The translations under genes and the position numbers were made by a program. The notes beneath the pieces were generated by a model. That model searched no databases and was not told where the DNA came from. It saw nothing but the letters and a program-made list of their open reading frames with translations. Of a DNA stretch of 9,092 nt, positions 1 to 6,319 are shown piece after piece. Numbering within the stretch: position 1 is the stretch's first letter; each line of letters opens with the position of its first letter. The stretch is from Clostridia bacterium (GTDB lineage: Bacteria > Bacillota > Clostridia > Oscillospirales > Acutalibacteraceae): assembly GCA_900764115.1 (NCBI GenBank), contig CAAFMR010000385.1:1-9092 (forward strand). Direction: 5' to 3'.

Positions 1-1043
1 ACAAAGTGAATCAGCTCAAACAGCCGCTCCACCCGCTGACCGGTTTTCGCCGACAGGAAGATAAACGGCGCATAGGGCATAAAGGAGAAGTCGTCCATGA
101 GCTTTTTGCGCATGGCATCCATGGTCTTGTCGGTCTTTTCCACCGCATCCCACTTATTCACGGCGATGATGCACGCCTTGCCCTGCTCATGGGCAAGCCC
201 CGCCACCTTGCTGTCCTGCTCGGTGAAGCCCTCCACGCCGTCAATCATAATCACACACACATCCGCCCGCTCCACCGCCATACGGGCGCGCAGGATACTG
301 TATTTTTCGATGGCATCGTCCACCCGGCTCTTGCGGCGCAGACCGGCGGTGTCAATGAAGATGAAATCCCCATATTGGTTATGCACCCGGGTATCAATGG
401 CGTCCCGGGTGGTGCCGGCTACATTGGAGACGATGCTACGCTCCTCCCCCGCGATACAGTTCACCAGCGAGGATTTGCCCGCATTGGGACGACCGATGAC
501 CGCTACCTTGATGACGTCCGCTTCCTCATCCGCCGTTTCCTCCGGCGGAAAATGCGGGTACACCGCATCCAACAGATCGCCGGTGCCCATACCGTGCACC
601 GAGGACACCGCAATCGGGTCGCCCAGCCCCAGGTTGTAAAACTCATAGAATTCCGGCGGCGGATCGCCGGGGGTGTCGCATTTATTGACGCACAGCACCA
701 CCGGCTTGCCGGAGCGCTGGAGCATCGCCGCCACATCCTGATCGTTGGCGGTGACGCCGGCGCGCAGATCGGTCACCAGCACGATCACATCCGCCTGATC
801 CACCGCCAGCTGTGCCTGCCGCCGCATCTGAGACAGGATCACATCGTCGCTTTTCGGTTCGATACCGCCGGTATCCACCAGCAGGAAGCTCCGCCCCCGC
901 CATTCGCAGTCCGCCATGATCCGATCCCGGGTTACGCCGGGGGTATCCTCCACAATGGACAGCCGCTGCCCGATGAGCTTATTAAACAAGGTGGATTTCC
1001 CCACATTGGGACGTCCCACCACCGCAACAATCGGCTTTGCCAT
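1..1043 (-). CDS. der: Ribosome assembly GTPase Der (EngA), C-terminus cut by the window edge
   Basis: Der is a double-GTPase that binds the 50S precursor and is needed for large-subunit maturation. The visible 347 residues contain two G domains in tandem, the hallmark of the family. The first has GRPNVGKS at 10-17, DTGG at 57-60 and NKCD at 120-123. The second has GRPNAGKS at 184-191, DTAG at 231-234, NKWD at 296-299 and SAK at 331-333. An acidic linker (about 168-176) separates them. Family members are usually near 440 residues, so the missing end should be the KH-like RNA-binding domain, beyond the left edge. The start is ATG at 1043, preceded at 8 nt by AGAGAGG (1058-1052), which lies inside the end of the upstream DUF512 gene. 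Only 3 nt separate the two genes, so co-transcription and translational coupling are likely. All visible GTPase motifs are intact. Confidence 0.97.
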   Translation of the reverse strand, partial: MAKPIVAVVGRPNVGKSTLFNKLIGQRLSIVEDTPGVTRDRIMADCEWRGRSFLLVDTGGIEPKSDDVILSQMRRQAQLAVDQADVIVLVTDLRAGVTANDQDVAAMLQRSGKPVVLCVNKCDTPGDPPPEFYEFYNLGLGDPIAVSSVHGMGTGDLLDAVYPHFPPEETADEEADVIKVAVIGRPNAGKSSLVNCIAGEERSIVSNVAGTTRDAIDTRVHNQYGDFIFIDTAGLRRKSRVDDAIEKYSILRARMAVERADVCVIMIDGVEGFTEQDSKVAGLAHEQGKACIIAVNKWDAVEKTDKTMDAMRKKLMDDFSFMPYAPFIFLSAKTGQRVERLFELIHF

Positions 1044-1046
1044 ATC

Positions 1047-2369
1047 TCATACCTCTCTTTCATCCGCAAAAAACGCATCCAGCAGCGCCCCGCCATCGGT
1101 CTCCGGCAGGATGCGCACCTGCATATGCAGGGTATCCTCCACCTGCTGCCAGGGGACATCATCCAAAAACAGATCCCCCTCCTGGCGCAGCATACAGGAG
1201 GGCAGCAGCAGCACATCCGCGGTTTCGCCCGCCAGCTGTGCCATCAGGTCGCCGCCAGTCACCAGCCCCGCCACCGTAATCTGGGGACCGAAAAAATCGT
1301 TGCGTATCGCCCGCACCTGCGCCTGCAGCGCAGGAAAGGCTGCCTGCGCCTCCGTTACCAGCGCCGTCAAAGCCTGCTGCGCCGCCATACCGGTGGCAAC
1401 AATATACCGCAGCGCCGTGGGCTGCGCCCCCTCCGCCAGCTTGTCCGCCAGCGCCTCCCGGAACTGGTCTCGCTGCAGGGCGATCATCCCCACGCCATTC
1501 TCCAGCTGGGGATATTCCTCATAGAAATCCCCCTCCGGAATGGGCAGGTCACCTTTAATATACCACTCATCCGCCGGAAAAAACACCCGGCGACCGGTTT
1601 TTTCCAGCATACGGTCGCCGGCGGCGGTGATCTGTGCCACCACCCGGCGGCTCTCCTCCGGCGTGAAGCCCCGGATGGGCTCCAAGCCCTCCCGGTATTT
1701 GGTCAGCCCCACCGGCACCGCCGCCACACTCTCCACCGCCGGCCCCAGCGCCGCCAGATCCCGCAGGGAGCGCTCCAGCTCCTCCCCGTCGTTATACCCC
1801 GGCACCAGCACCAGCTGGCACTGCACTGTCAGCCCCGCCTCCACAAACCGGTGGAGGATGGACAGGCAATCTCCGGCAAAGCGGTTATGCATCATCCGGC
1901 AGCGCAGCTCCGGGTTCGTGGTATGCACGGAAATATTGATGGGGCTGATGTGCATTTCGATAATCCGGGACACCTCATGCTCGGTCAGGTTAGTGAGGGT
2001 GATATAGTTGCCGAACAGAAAGGACAGCCGGCTGTCGTCGTCCTTGAAATACAGCGTATCCCGCATCCCGGGCGGCAGCTGGTCAATGAAGCAGAAAATG
2101 CACTTATTCCGGCAGGAATGCTGCTCATCCATCAGATAGGTGGAAAATTCCAGCCCGATCTCCTCAAATTCCGCCTTCTTCAGACGCACCGTGCGCTGCT
2201 TTCCGCCGGAAAGGATGGTCAGCTTGAGCCGGGTATCCGGAATATAAAACCGATAATCCAGCACATCCTCAATGGGACGACCGTTAATTGCCACCAGCGT
2301 ATCGCCGGCAGCAATCTTCGCCCGCGCCGCCGGACTGCCCGGCGTCACGCCGTCGATGGGGACTGCCAT
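1047..2369 (-). CDS. DUF512 family protein: PDZ-like domain plus radical-SAM-type Cys cluster
   Basis: A 440-residue protein of the DUF512/PDZ-radical SAM family, common in Clostridia and other bacteria and often next to der; its reaction is not established. The N-terminus (about 1-65) is PDZ-like, with PGSPAARAKIAAGDTLVAING near 10-30. Next comes a CX3CX2C motif, C86-C90-C93 in SCRNKCIFCFID, the spacing expected for a 4Fe-4S cluster that activates S-adenosylmethionine. The family-typical stretches TLYFKDDDSRLSFLFGNYI and HISPINISVHTT follow, then the DUF512 C-terminal region. No signal peptide or membrane segment is visible, so it is probably cytosolic. An upstream in-frame ATG at 2393 exists, but I chose 2369 because GGAGGGAGG (2386-2378) sits 8 nt before it. 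The rpmF terminator lies just upstream and I see no clear promoter in the short gap, so expression could come from read-through or a weak promoter. der follows after 3 nt. Confidence 0.93.
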   Translation of the reverse strand: MAVPIDGVTPGSPAARAKIAAGDTLVAINGRPIEDVLDYRFYIPDTRLKLTILSGGKQRTVRLKKAEFEEIGLEFSTYLMDEQHSCRNKCIFCFIDQLPPGMRDTLYFKDDDSRLSFLFGNYITLTNLTEHEVSRIIEMHISPINISVHTTNPELRCRMMHNRFAGDCLSILHRFVEAGLTVQCQLVLVPGYNDGEELERSLRDLAALGPAVESVAAVPVGLTKYREGLEPIRGFTPEESRRVVAQITAAGDRMLEKTGRRVFFPADEWYIKGDLPIPEGDFYEEYPQLENGVGMIALQRDQFREALADKLAEGAQPTALRYIVATGMAAQQALTALVTEAQAAFPALQAQVRAIRNDFFGPQITVAGLVTGGDLMAQLAGETADVLLLPSCMLRQEGDLFLDDVPWQQVEDTLHMQVRILPETDGGALLDAFFADEREV

Positions 2370-2377
2370 ATGCTTTT

Positions 2378-2386
2378 CCTCCCTCC
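2378..2386 (-). promoter_or_regulatory. Strong ribosome binding site of the DUF512 gene
   Basis: GGAGGGAGG on the minus strand, 8 nt before the ATG at 2369. It decides between the two in-frame starts (2393 and 2369) in favour of the shorter form, because the 2393 start has no comparable purine-rich site at the right distance. Confidence 0.8.
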
Positions 2387-2409
2387 GGGTCATTCCAAGT
2401 GCCGGATAT

Positions 2410-2438
2410 AAAAATAGAGAAGGATCGCTCCTCCTCTA
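2410..2438 (-). terminator. Intrinsic terminator of the yceD-rpmF transcript
   Basis: On the minus strand a 10-bp stem pairs 2438-2429 with 2424-2415, with a single G-U pair. It closes a GCGA tetraloop and is followed immediately by five T (2414-2410) and then ATAT. This is a textbook Rho-independent terminator, 46 nt past the rpmF stop. The opposite strand has a weaker T run (2440-2443), but no rightward gene ends here. It separates rpmF from the DUF512-der pair. Confidence 0.88.
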
Positions 2439-2484
2439 CTTTTCTGTCCAATGACACAGCTCTACAGCGCCGTCGGCGCCGCTA

Positions 2485-2670
2485 TCACTTGTCCGCAACC
2501 TCAACGACCTTACGACCGTTGTAGTATCCGCAGTTTCCGCACAAACGATGAGCCCGCTTATACGCACCGCACTGGGGACATTTCGTCAGAGCCGGAGCCT
2601 CCAGCTTCCACACATTGTTGCGCCGTTTGTCACGACGAGCCGCCGAGTGTTTTCTCTTGGGTACCGCCAT
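2485..2670 (-). CDS. rpmF: 50S ribosomal protein L32
   Basis: L32 is a small component of the large ribosomal subunit. The 61-residue product begins MAVPKRKHSAARRDKRR, the conserved basic L32 N-terminus, and carries a zinc-ribbon pair CPQC...CGNC of the CxxC type. The length matches the family. The start is ATG at 2670, with AAGGAGG (2685-2679) 8 nt upstream. An in-frame GTG at 2679 would give three extra residues, but it overlaps this binding site and is rejected. The gene follows yceD by 31 nt, an arrangement conserved across bacteria. In many Bacillota and Proteobacteria plsX and fatty-acid genes come next, but here an intrinsic terminator ends the unit. The four zinc ligands mean it is the zinc-binding form of L32. 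Confidence 0.97.
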   Translation of the reverse strand: MAVPKRKHSAARRDKRRNNVWKLEAPALTKCPQCGAYKRAHRLCGNCGYYNGRKVVEVADK

Positions 2671-2678
2671 TGTCAGCA

Positions 2679-2685
2679 CCTCCTT
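2679..2685 (-). promoter_or_regulatory. Ribosome binding site of rpmF
   Basis: AAGGAGG on the minus strand, 8 nt before the rpmF ATG. It is a near-perfect anti-Shine-Dalgarno match and fixes the L32 start at MAVPKRK. Confidence 0.85.
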
Positions 2686-2701
2686 AGCTTTAGATAAAAG
2701 G

Positions 2702-3193
2702 TTAGTTGAGTAACTGTTTGAGAACTGCCAAACGCGGATCCTCCGTCTTGGTGCTGCAGCCGCAAAGACCCTCGTTCAGGTTCTTGCCGCACTGGGGACA
2801 CAGCCCCCGGCAATCCTCCCGACACAGACTCTTATACGGCAGCTCCAGCAGAATATCATCCTGCACCAGCTCATCCAGCGGCAGCTGATAGTCCTGCAGC
2901 AAGACGAAATCGCTGTCCTCATTTTCGAGGGCGGTCACGAGGATATGCTCCACGGGAATGTCATACTCCCGGCTGAACGCAGTCAAACAGCGGTCACAGC
3001 GCCCCTCATAGAGAAACTGCGCCCGCGCCTCCAGCGTTACCACACCGGCACGGTTGACGATCGCCCCCGTCACCCGCACCGGGCGGCGAAAGGGATGATT
3101 TCCGAAAAGCTCCACCTGCGTGAGATCCAGCTCTGTTTCCAGCGGAAGGCGGTCAGCCTCCCCCATGAACAGAGATCGACATTGCACAAGCAT
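2702..3193 (-). CDS. yceD: YceD family (DUF177) protein, 23S rRNA accumulation factor
   Basis: A 163-residue DUF177 protein. Family members such as E. coli YceD are linked to accumulation of 23S rRNA and large-subunit production, and are regularly encoded just before rpmF, as here. The sequence shows a beta-rich N-terminal half, a CDRC pair (C66, C69), and a C-terminal cysteine cluster C124, C128, C132, C135, C144, C146 around CPQCGKNLN, which is characteristic of the family and suggests metal binding. The start is ATG at 3193, with GAGGTGA just upstream (4-nt spacing, rather short). The stop is TAA at 2704-2702, and rpmF begins 31 nt later. A perfect-consensus promoter lies directly upstream and would give a leader of roughly 20 nt, so yceD-rpmF should be strongly and constitutively expressed. 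The molecular role in Bacillota is inferred from homology. Confidence 0.93.
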   Translation of the reverse strand: MLVQCRSLFMGEADRLPLETELDLTQVELFGNHPFRRPVRVTGAIVNRAGVVTLEARAQFLYEGRCDRCLTAFSREYDIPVEHILVTALENEDSDFVLLQDYQLPLDELVQDDILLELPYKSLCREDCRGLCPQCGKNLNEGLCGCSTKTEDPRLAVLKQLLN

Positions 3194-3219
3194 AGTTCAC
3201 CTCAAGCGTCACGCATGAT

Positions 3220-3248
3220 ATTATATAAGCATAAAACGCATTTGTCAA
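3220..3248 (-). promoter_or_regulatory. Consensus SigA promoter of yceD-rpmF
   Basis: On the minus strand TTGACA (3248-3243) and TATAAT (3225-3220) are separated by exactly 17 bp. Both hexamers match the sigma-70/SigA consensus at all six positions. A short A-run lies upstream of the -35. Transcription should start near 3213, about 20 nt before the yceD ATG. Confidence 0.92.
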
Positions 3249-3345
3249 TACTGTTTTTGGAAATACGGGGAAATTCTTTGCTTTTCGCCCCGTTTTCCGT
3301 CGGTTATCGGCTTCCCGTGCCGCCACACAAAGCGCACGGAAAATT

Positions 3346-3359
3346 TTTGCTCCGGCAAA
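3346..3359 (-). terminator. Weak candidate terminator hairpin after the CofE-like gene
   Basis: On the minus strand TTTGC (3359-3355), loop CGGA, GCAAA (3350-3346) forms a 5-bp stem right after the stop codon, followed by AATTTT. The stem is short and the T tract interrupted. The rest of the 169-nt gap (3194-3362) holds only the yceD promoter and another inverted repeat (3315-3320 with 3334-3339) without a T tract in the minus direction. Confidence 0.3.
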
Positions 3360-3362
3360 GGC

Positions 3363-4169
3363 TCAATCCACCGGACCCTCCACCGCCTTGAGGGGCTCAT
3401 AGGGCTGGGCGGGCGCGTCCTTTATATCCCGGATGATAATAAAGGGGGTCAGCTCGTCGTCCTGCCCGGCTGGATTATCCCGGATGCGATCCGCCAGCGC
3501 CGTATCCGGCACCTCAGCCAGATCGGGGGATTTCCCCAGGATCTCCACATCAATATCGTTGGCATCCACCAGGATGCAGCTGATCCCCAGCTTTTCGTGA
3601 ATGGTAGCGCAGACCTTGTCCGGCTCCCGCGGGTTCAGCACCGCCAGCGTGTGGTAGGTATCAAACGCCGAATGGCTGTAGAATCCGTCGATGCCCGCCA
3701 CATCCTGACCGACAATCTCATAGAACACGCCCCGCTTGCCGAAAATGCGGGCAATCCCGCCGCAGAACACCGCCCACAGGATGAGCGGCAGCCCTTTCAG
3801 ATTGATCGCCAGCTGGAGCTTGTACGGCTCGTCCATCCCGATACCGTTATGGTTGCTGGTGGCAAATTTGGACAGGAGCTTCGCCCAAAACCCCACGTGC
3901 ACATCCTCCATACGCACCGTATTATTCTGGCACATGGAGATGACCTTTTCGCTCATACTCACCACATCGCCGGGCTGATACAGCGGCGCCACATATTTCC
4001 GCAGCACCTCCACATAGTCCTCACCCCGCTCCACAAAGTGGGTCTTGACCGCATACCGCTCATAGCGGACGCCGTCCACCTCCTGCACCCCTCGGATGTA
4101 ATAGGTGACGCCATCCTGCTCCCGCTCGTTGGATTTCAGATTGCGGTTGCCCTCATACCAAATCGCCAT
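3363..4169 (-). CDS. Coenzyme F420:L-glutamate ligase-like protein (CofE superfamily)
   Basis: A 268-residue protein resembling the CofE/F420-0:gamma-glutamyl ligase family (COG1478 type), which in methanogens and actinobacteria adds glutamate to coenzyme F420 using GTP. Family-like segments are PGDVVSMSEKVISMCQ (66-81), the glycine-rich GIGMDEPYKLQLAINLKG (109-126), KRGVFYEIVGQDVAGIDGF (145-163) and VDANDIDVEILG (201-212). A hydrophobic stretch near 127-142 is probably buried. The N-terminal 40 residues and the acidic, proline-rich tail (about 235-268) look lineage-specific. The start is ATG at 4169 with AAGGA close upstream and AGAGG about 10 nt away. I see no other F420 synthesis gene here, and clostridia of this type are not known for making F420. 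The true substrate may therefore be another acidic or phosphodiester-linked molecule. Family assignment is fairly firm, function open. Confidence 0.8.
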   Translation of the reverse strand: MAIWYEGNRNLKSNEREQDGVTYYIRGVQEVDGVRYERYAVKTHFVERGEDYVEVLRKYVAPLYQPGDVVSMSEKVISMCQNNTVRMEDVHVGFWAKLLSKFATSNHNGIGMDEPYKLQLAINLKGLPLILWAVFCGGIARIFGKRGVFYEIVGQDVAGIDGFYSHSAFDTYHTLAVLNPREPDKVCATIHEKLGISCILVDANDIDVEILGKSPDLAEVPDTALADRIRDNPAGQDDELTPFIIIRDIKDAPAQPYEPLKAVEGPVD

Positions 4170-4237
4170 ATTCCTTCATCCTCTCCCGCAGGCACCCGGC
4201 GCTGCGGTTTCTTTTTGCCCCAGGCAAACGCCTATTC

Positions 4238-4284
4238 GCCGGACAGCGGCGAGGGAGCCATCCCCCGCCGCTGCTCTCGCCGGC
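4238..4284 (-). other. Large GC-rich stem-loop in the gap before the CofE-like gene
   Basis: An outer 5-bp stem (4238-4242 with 4280-4284) encloses an 8-bp perfect stem (4244-4251 with 4266-4273). One mismatch follows, then a 4-bp GGGA/TCCC stem around a GCCA loop. No T tract follows in the minus direction, so it is not a standard intrinsic terminator. It lies about 70-115 nt before the CofE-like start and could be a leader structure, a processing site or a Rho-assisted or U-less terminator. Confidence 0.6.
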
Positions 4285-4285
4285 A

Positions 4286-4304
4286 GCACACAATATCAGT
4301 GTGC
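4286..4304 (-). other. Second hairpin directly after the P-loop gene
   Basis: A 6-bp perfect inverted repeat, GCACAC/GTGTGC, around a 7-nt AT-rich loop, 1 nt from the larger stem-loop and 28 nt after the P-loop stop. No T tract follows in the minus direction. Together with a small AGGC/GCCT hairpin at 4222-4233, most of the 163-nt gap (4170-4332) is self-complementary. I found no convincing promoter hexamers in this gap. Confidence 0.5.
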
Positions 4305-4332
4305 GCCGTCCTTTTGCACTTTATACGACCCC

Positions 4333-4737
4333 TCAGATCTCCTCCGCCAGCGTGGCGACCCGCGCCGGAATCTCGTTCTTATCCGCCGAAACGGACATAA
4401 CCACCCGGGTGTTCAGATGTCCCAGCTTCTCCACGAAATCCGCCAGCGCCTCCAAATCGGAGCCGCCGATCTTCAGCACGGAATCCACAAAAATATCGGT
4501 GATGTCATAGTTACCGGCGCACATACCGGCGATATACCCATACAATGCATCAAATCCTTTGATGGCATAATCCTCTGCAGCCACCAGACGCGCCTTATGG
4601 CTCAGATCGTAGGTCAGGGTGTTATCCTTCTCGATAAAGACCACGTTCCCTTTCGACTGCTCCACAGCGGCGTTGCACAGAGCCATCAGCTTCTTGGTCT
4701 TGCCGGAGCCCTTGTGTCCGAGAATCAAAGTGATCAT
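4333..4737 (-). CDS. Small P-loop NTPase of unknown function
   Basis: A 134-residue protein opening directly with a Walker A motif, GHKGSGKT (7-14). It has a candidate Walker B strand DIFVDS (81-86) and a later beta strand RVVMSVSA (111-118). That leaves room for little more than a minimal nucleotide-binding core, and there is no signal peptide, membrane segment or recognisable accessory domain. The general plan is like short thymidine-kinase-type or kinase-like P-loop folds, but I see no zinc-binding cysteines or lasso that would support thymidine kinase. I do not recognise a characterised family. The start is ATG at 4737 with AGGAGG (4751-4746) 8 nt upstream, so it is well translated. It follows pgi by 65 nt in the same direction and may be co-transcribed with it through a weak hairpin. 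The CofE-like gene follows after a structured 163-nt gap. Confidence 0.85.
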   Translation of the reverse strand: MITLILGHKGSGKTKKLMALCNAAVEQSKGNVVFIEKDNTLTYDLSHKARLVAAEDYAIKGFDALYGYIAGMCAGNYDITDIFVDSVLKIGGSDLEALADFVEKLGHLNTRVVMSVSADKNEIPARVATLAEEI

Positions 4738-4745
4738 TGTATTGT

Positions 4746-4751
4746 CCTCCT
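4746..4751 (-). promoter_or_regulatory. Ribosome binding site of the P-loop gene
   Basis: AGGAGG on the minus strand, 8 nt before the ATG at 4737. A perfect site that supports this small gene as real and fixes its start just before the Walker A strand. Confidence 0.8.
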
Positions 4752-4771
4752 AAGATTTAATATAGTGGAAA

Positions 4772-4789
4772 CCGTCCCGCAGGGAACGG
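4772..4789 (-). terminator. Short hairpin between pgi and the P-loop gene
   Basis: On the minus strand CCGT-T-CCC pairs with GGG-ACGG around a TGC loop, with one bulged T, followed by only TTT and CC. It begins 13 nt after the pgi stop. The weak T tract suggests partial termination or 3'-end protection rather than a full stop, which would allow some transcription into the P-loop gene. Confidence 0.4.
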
Positions 4790-4802
4790 CTGATCCCATA
4801 AA

Positions 4803-6143
4803 TTATTTGCCGAGACGCGCCTCCAGCGCCGCCTTGGCGTCCTCATAACCGGGTTTTCCCAGCAGAGCAAACATATTTTTCTTATAGCTTTCCACGCCGG
4901 GCTGGTCGAAGGGGTTGACCCCCAGCATATAGCCAGATACGGCGCAGGCTTTCTCAAAGAAGTAGATCAGATAGCCCAGCTCCGCCTCATTCATAGCGGG
5001 AACCTCCAGCACCAGGTTGGGGGTATTGCCGTCGGTGTGTGCCAGCACGGTGCCCTCAAAGGCCTTCTCATTGATAAAGGACATAGGCTTACCCGCCAGG
5101 AAGTTGAGCCCATCGCCGTTTTCCTGCTCCTCCTCAATGAAAATCTCCCGCTGGGGCTTCTGGAATTTCACCACCGTCTCAAACAGGACGTTGGAGCCAT
5201 CCTGCACAAACTGCCCCAGCGAATGGAGGTCAGTGGAATAAATCACCGAATCCGGCAGCAGACCCTTGCCGTCCTTACCCTCGCTCTCGCCGAACAGCTG
5301 CTTCCACCACTCATTCATCAGCGCATACTGCGGCTCGTAGCTGACCATCAGCTCCACCGCAAAGCCCCGGCGCAGCAGCGCCGTGCGTGCCGCCGCATAG
5401 CGATAAGCGGCATTCTGCTCCAGGGAGGGGGTATTCAGCGCCGCCCGGGCGGTCGCCGCACCCTGCATCAGCGCGCTGATGTCGCAGCCGGCGGCGGCGA
5501 TGGGCAGCAGCCCCACAGCCGTCAGCACCGAGAACCGTCCGCCCACATCGTCCGGCACCACGAAGGTCTCATAGCCCTCCCGGTCTGCCAGCGCCTTGAG
5601 GGTGCCCCGGCTCTTGTCGGTGGTAACATAAATGCGCTTAACCGCCTCGTCGTGCCCGCAGGTCTCCTCCAGATACTTCCGGAACACCCGGAAAGCAATT
5701 GCCGGCTCCGTGGTGGTGCCGGATTTGGAGATCACATTGACCGATACCCGCTTGCCCTCGCACAGCTCCAGCAGCTCGCTGAGCTGGGTGCCGGAAATGC
5801 TGTTGCCGGCGAAGAAGATGGAGGGGGTGTCCTTCTTCTTGAGGTTGTAGTTATTGGATTTGAGGAACTCGATGGCGGCGCGGGCGCCCAAATAGGAGCC
5901 GCCGATGCCGATCACCACCAGCACATCCGAATCCGCCTGGATTCGGGCTGCCGCCGCTTGAATACGGGCAAATTCCTCTTTGTCATAATCGACAGGCAGA
6001 TCCAGCCAGCCGAGAAAATCGTTGCCCAGACCCGTGCCGTTATGGAGCATATCGTGCGCCAGCGTCACCTGGGGCTGCAGCGCCAGAAGCTCCCGCTCGC
6101 TCACCAAGTTGCTGATATACCGTGTGTTGATGCTTACTGCCAT
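4803..6143 (-). CDS. pgi: Glucose-6-phosphate isomerase
   Basis: Pgi interconverts glucose-6-phosphate and fructose-6-phosphate in glycolysis and gluconeogenesis, and acts in the cytosol. The 446-residue length fits the compact Bacillota form rather than the 550-residue E. coli form. Visible motifs include [12 protein letters not shown] (79-90), the sugar-phosphate-binding SKSGTT (139-144), the first PGI signature around [13 protein letters not shown] (199-211), and [10 protein letters not shown] (285-294) with the likely catalytic Glu286. The second signature region ends in QPGVESYK (414-421) with the conserved Lys421. The frame is open upstream to 6230, but I chose ATG 6143: AAAGGA lies 8 nt before it, while the ATG at 6152 overlaps that site. 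Two candidate SigA promoters lie upstream, implying independent expression from dacA. The gene appears intact. Confidence 0.97.
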   Translation of the reverse strand: MAVSINTRYISNLVSERELLALQPQVTLAHDMLHNGTGLGNDFLGWLDLPVDYDKEEFARIQAAAARIQADSDVLVVIGIGGSYLGARAAIEFLKSNNYNLKKKDTPSIFFAGNSISGTQLSELLELCEGKRVSVNVISKSGTTTEPAIAFRVFRKYLEETCGHDEAVKRIYVTTDKSRGTLKALADREGYETFVVPDDVGGRFSVLTAVGLLPIAAAGCDISALMQGAATARAALNTPSLEQNAAYRYAAARTALLRRGFAVELMVSYEPQYALMNEWWKQLFGESEGKDGKGLLPDSVIYSTDLHSLGQFVQDGSNVLFETVVKFQKPQREIFIEEEQENGDGLNFLAGKPMSFINEKAFEGTVLAHTDGNTPNLVLEVPAMNEAELGYLIYFFEKACAVSGYMLGVNPFDQPGVESYKKNMFALLGKPGYEDAKAALEARLGK

Positions 6144-6185
6144 ATTGCTCATCCTTTCGTCTGCCGAAACCTTTTTACACTGGAT

Positions 6186-6214
6186 ATTATCCCCCAAAAA
6201 AGGCGGAGTCACAA
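6186..6214 (-). promoter_or_regulatory. Proximal candidate promoter of pgi (P2)
   Basis: On the minus strand TTGTGA (6214-6209), 17 bp, GATAAT (6191-6186). Matches are 4 of 6 and 5 of 6 to the SigA consensus. The predicted transcription start near 6179 would give a leader of about 36 nt. Confidence 0.5.
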
Positions 6215-6256
6215 TAGAGAATTGTTGCATTCGTACACGAAATATGTTCCATCTAT

Positions 6257-6285
6257 ATTCTACACGATAACGGCGGGTTTTGCAA
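6257..6285 (-). promoter_or_regulatory. Distal candidate promoter of pgi (P1) with upstream A-tracts
   Basis: On the minus strand TTGCAA (6285-6280), 17 bp, TAGAAT (6262-6257): 4 of 6 and 5 of 6 to consensus. A seven-A tract (6295-6289) lies just upstream of the -35, in the position of a proximal UP element, and another lies at 6313-6307. The inverted repeat AACGG/CCGTT (6284-6288 with 6297-6301) overlaps the -35 edge and could be an operator or simply flank the A-tract. The predicted leader is about 107 nt. Confidence 0.6.
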
Positions 6286-6319
6286 CGGTTTTTTTGCCGT
6301 TCACGCTTTTTTTACACAT

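Noticed and set aside
2370..2393. Eight-residue N-terminal extension of the DUF512 protein
   Set aside because: This segment contains the strong GGAGGGAGG site for the internal ATG at 2369, which makes it leader rather than coding sequence.
6..2411. 801-codon open frame on the plus strand, antisense to der and the DUF512 gene and crossing their junction
   Set aside because: Striking in length, but it mirrors two confidently identified genes. Its product is rich in His, Arg and Pro with no recognisable domain and it has no ribosome binding site context. GC-rich third positions on the coding strand suppress stops in this antisense frame.
3315..3339. Inverted repeat CCGTGC/GCACGG in the gap before yceD, with AAAATTTTT after it on the plus strand
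   Set aside because: It would work as a terminator only for rightward transcription, and no rightward gene ends here. No T tract follows in the minus direction.
6144..6230. N-terminal extension of Pgi by 29 residues (start at 6230)
   Set aside because: The extra stretch does not resemble Pgi, contains the proximal promoter, and has no ribosome binding site at 6230, whereas 6143 has one and gives the usual protein start.
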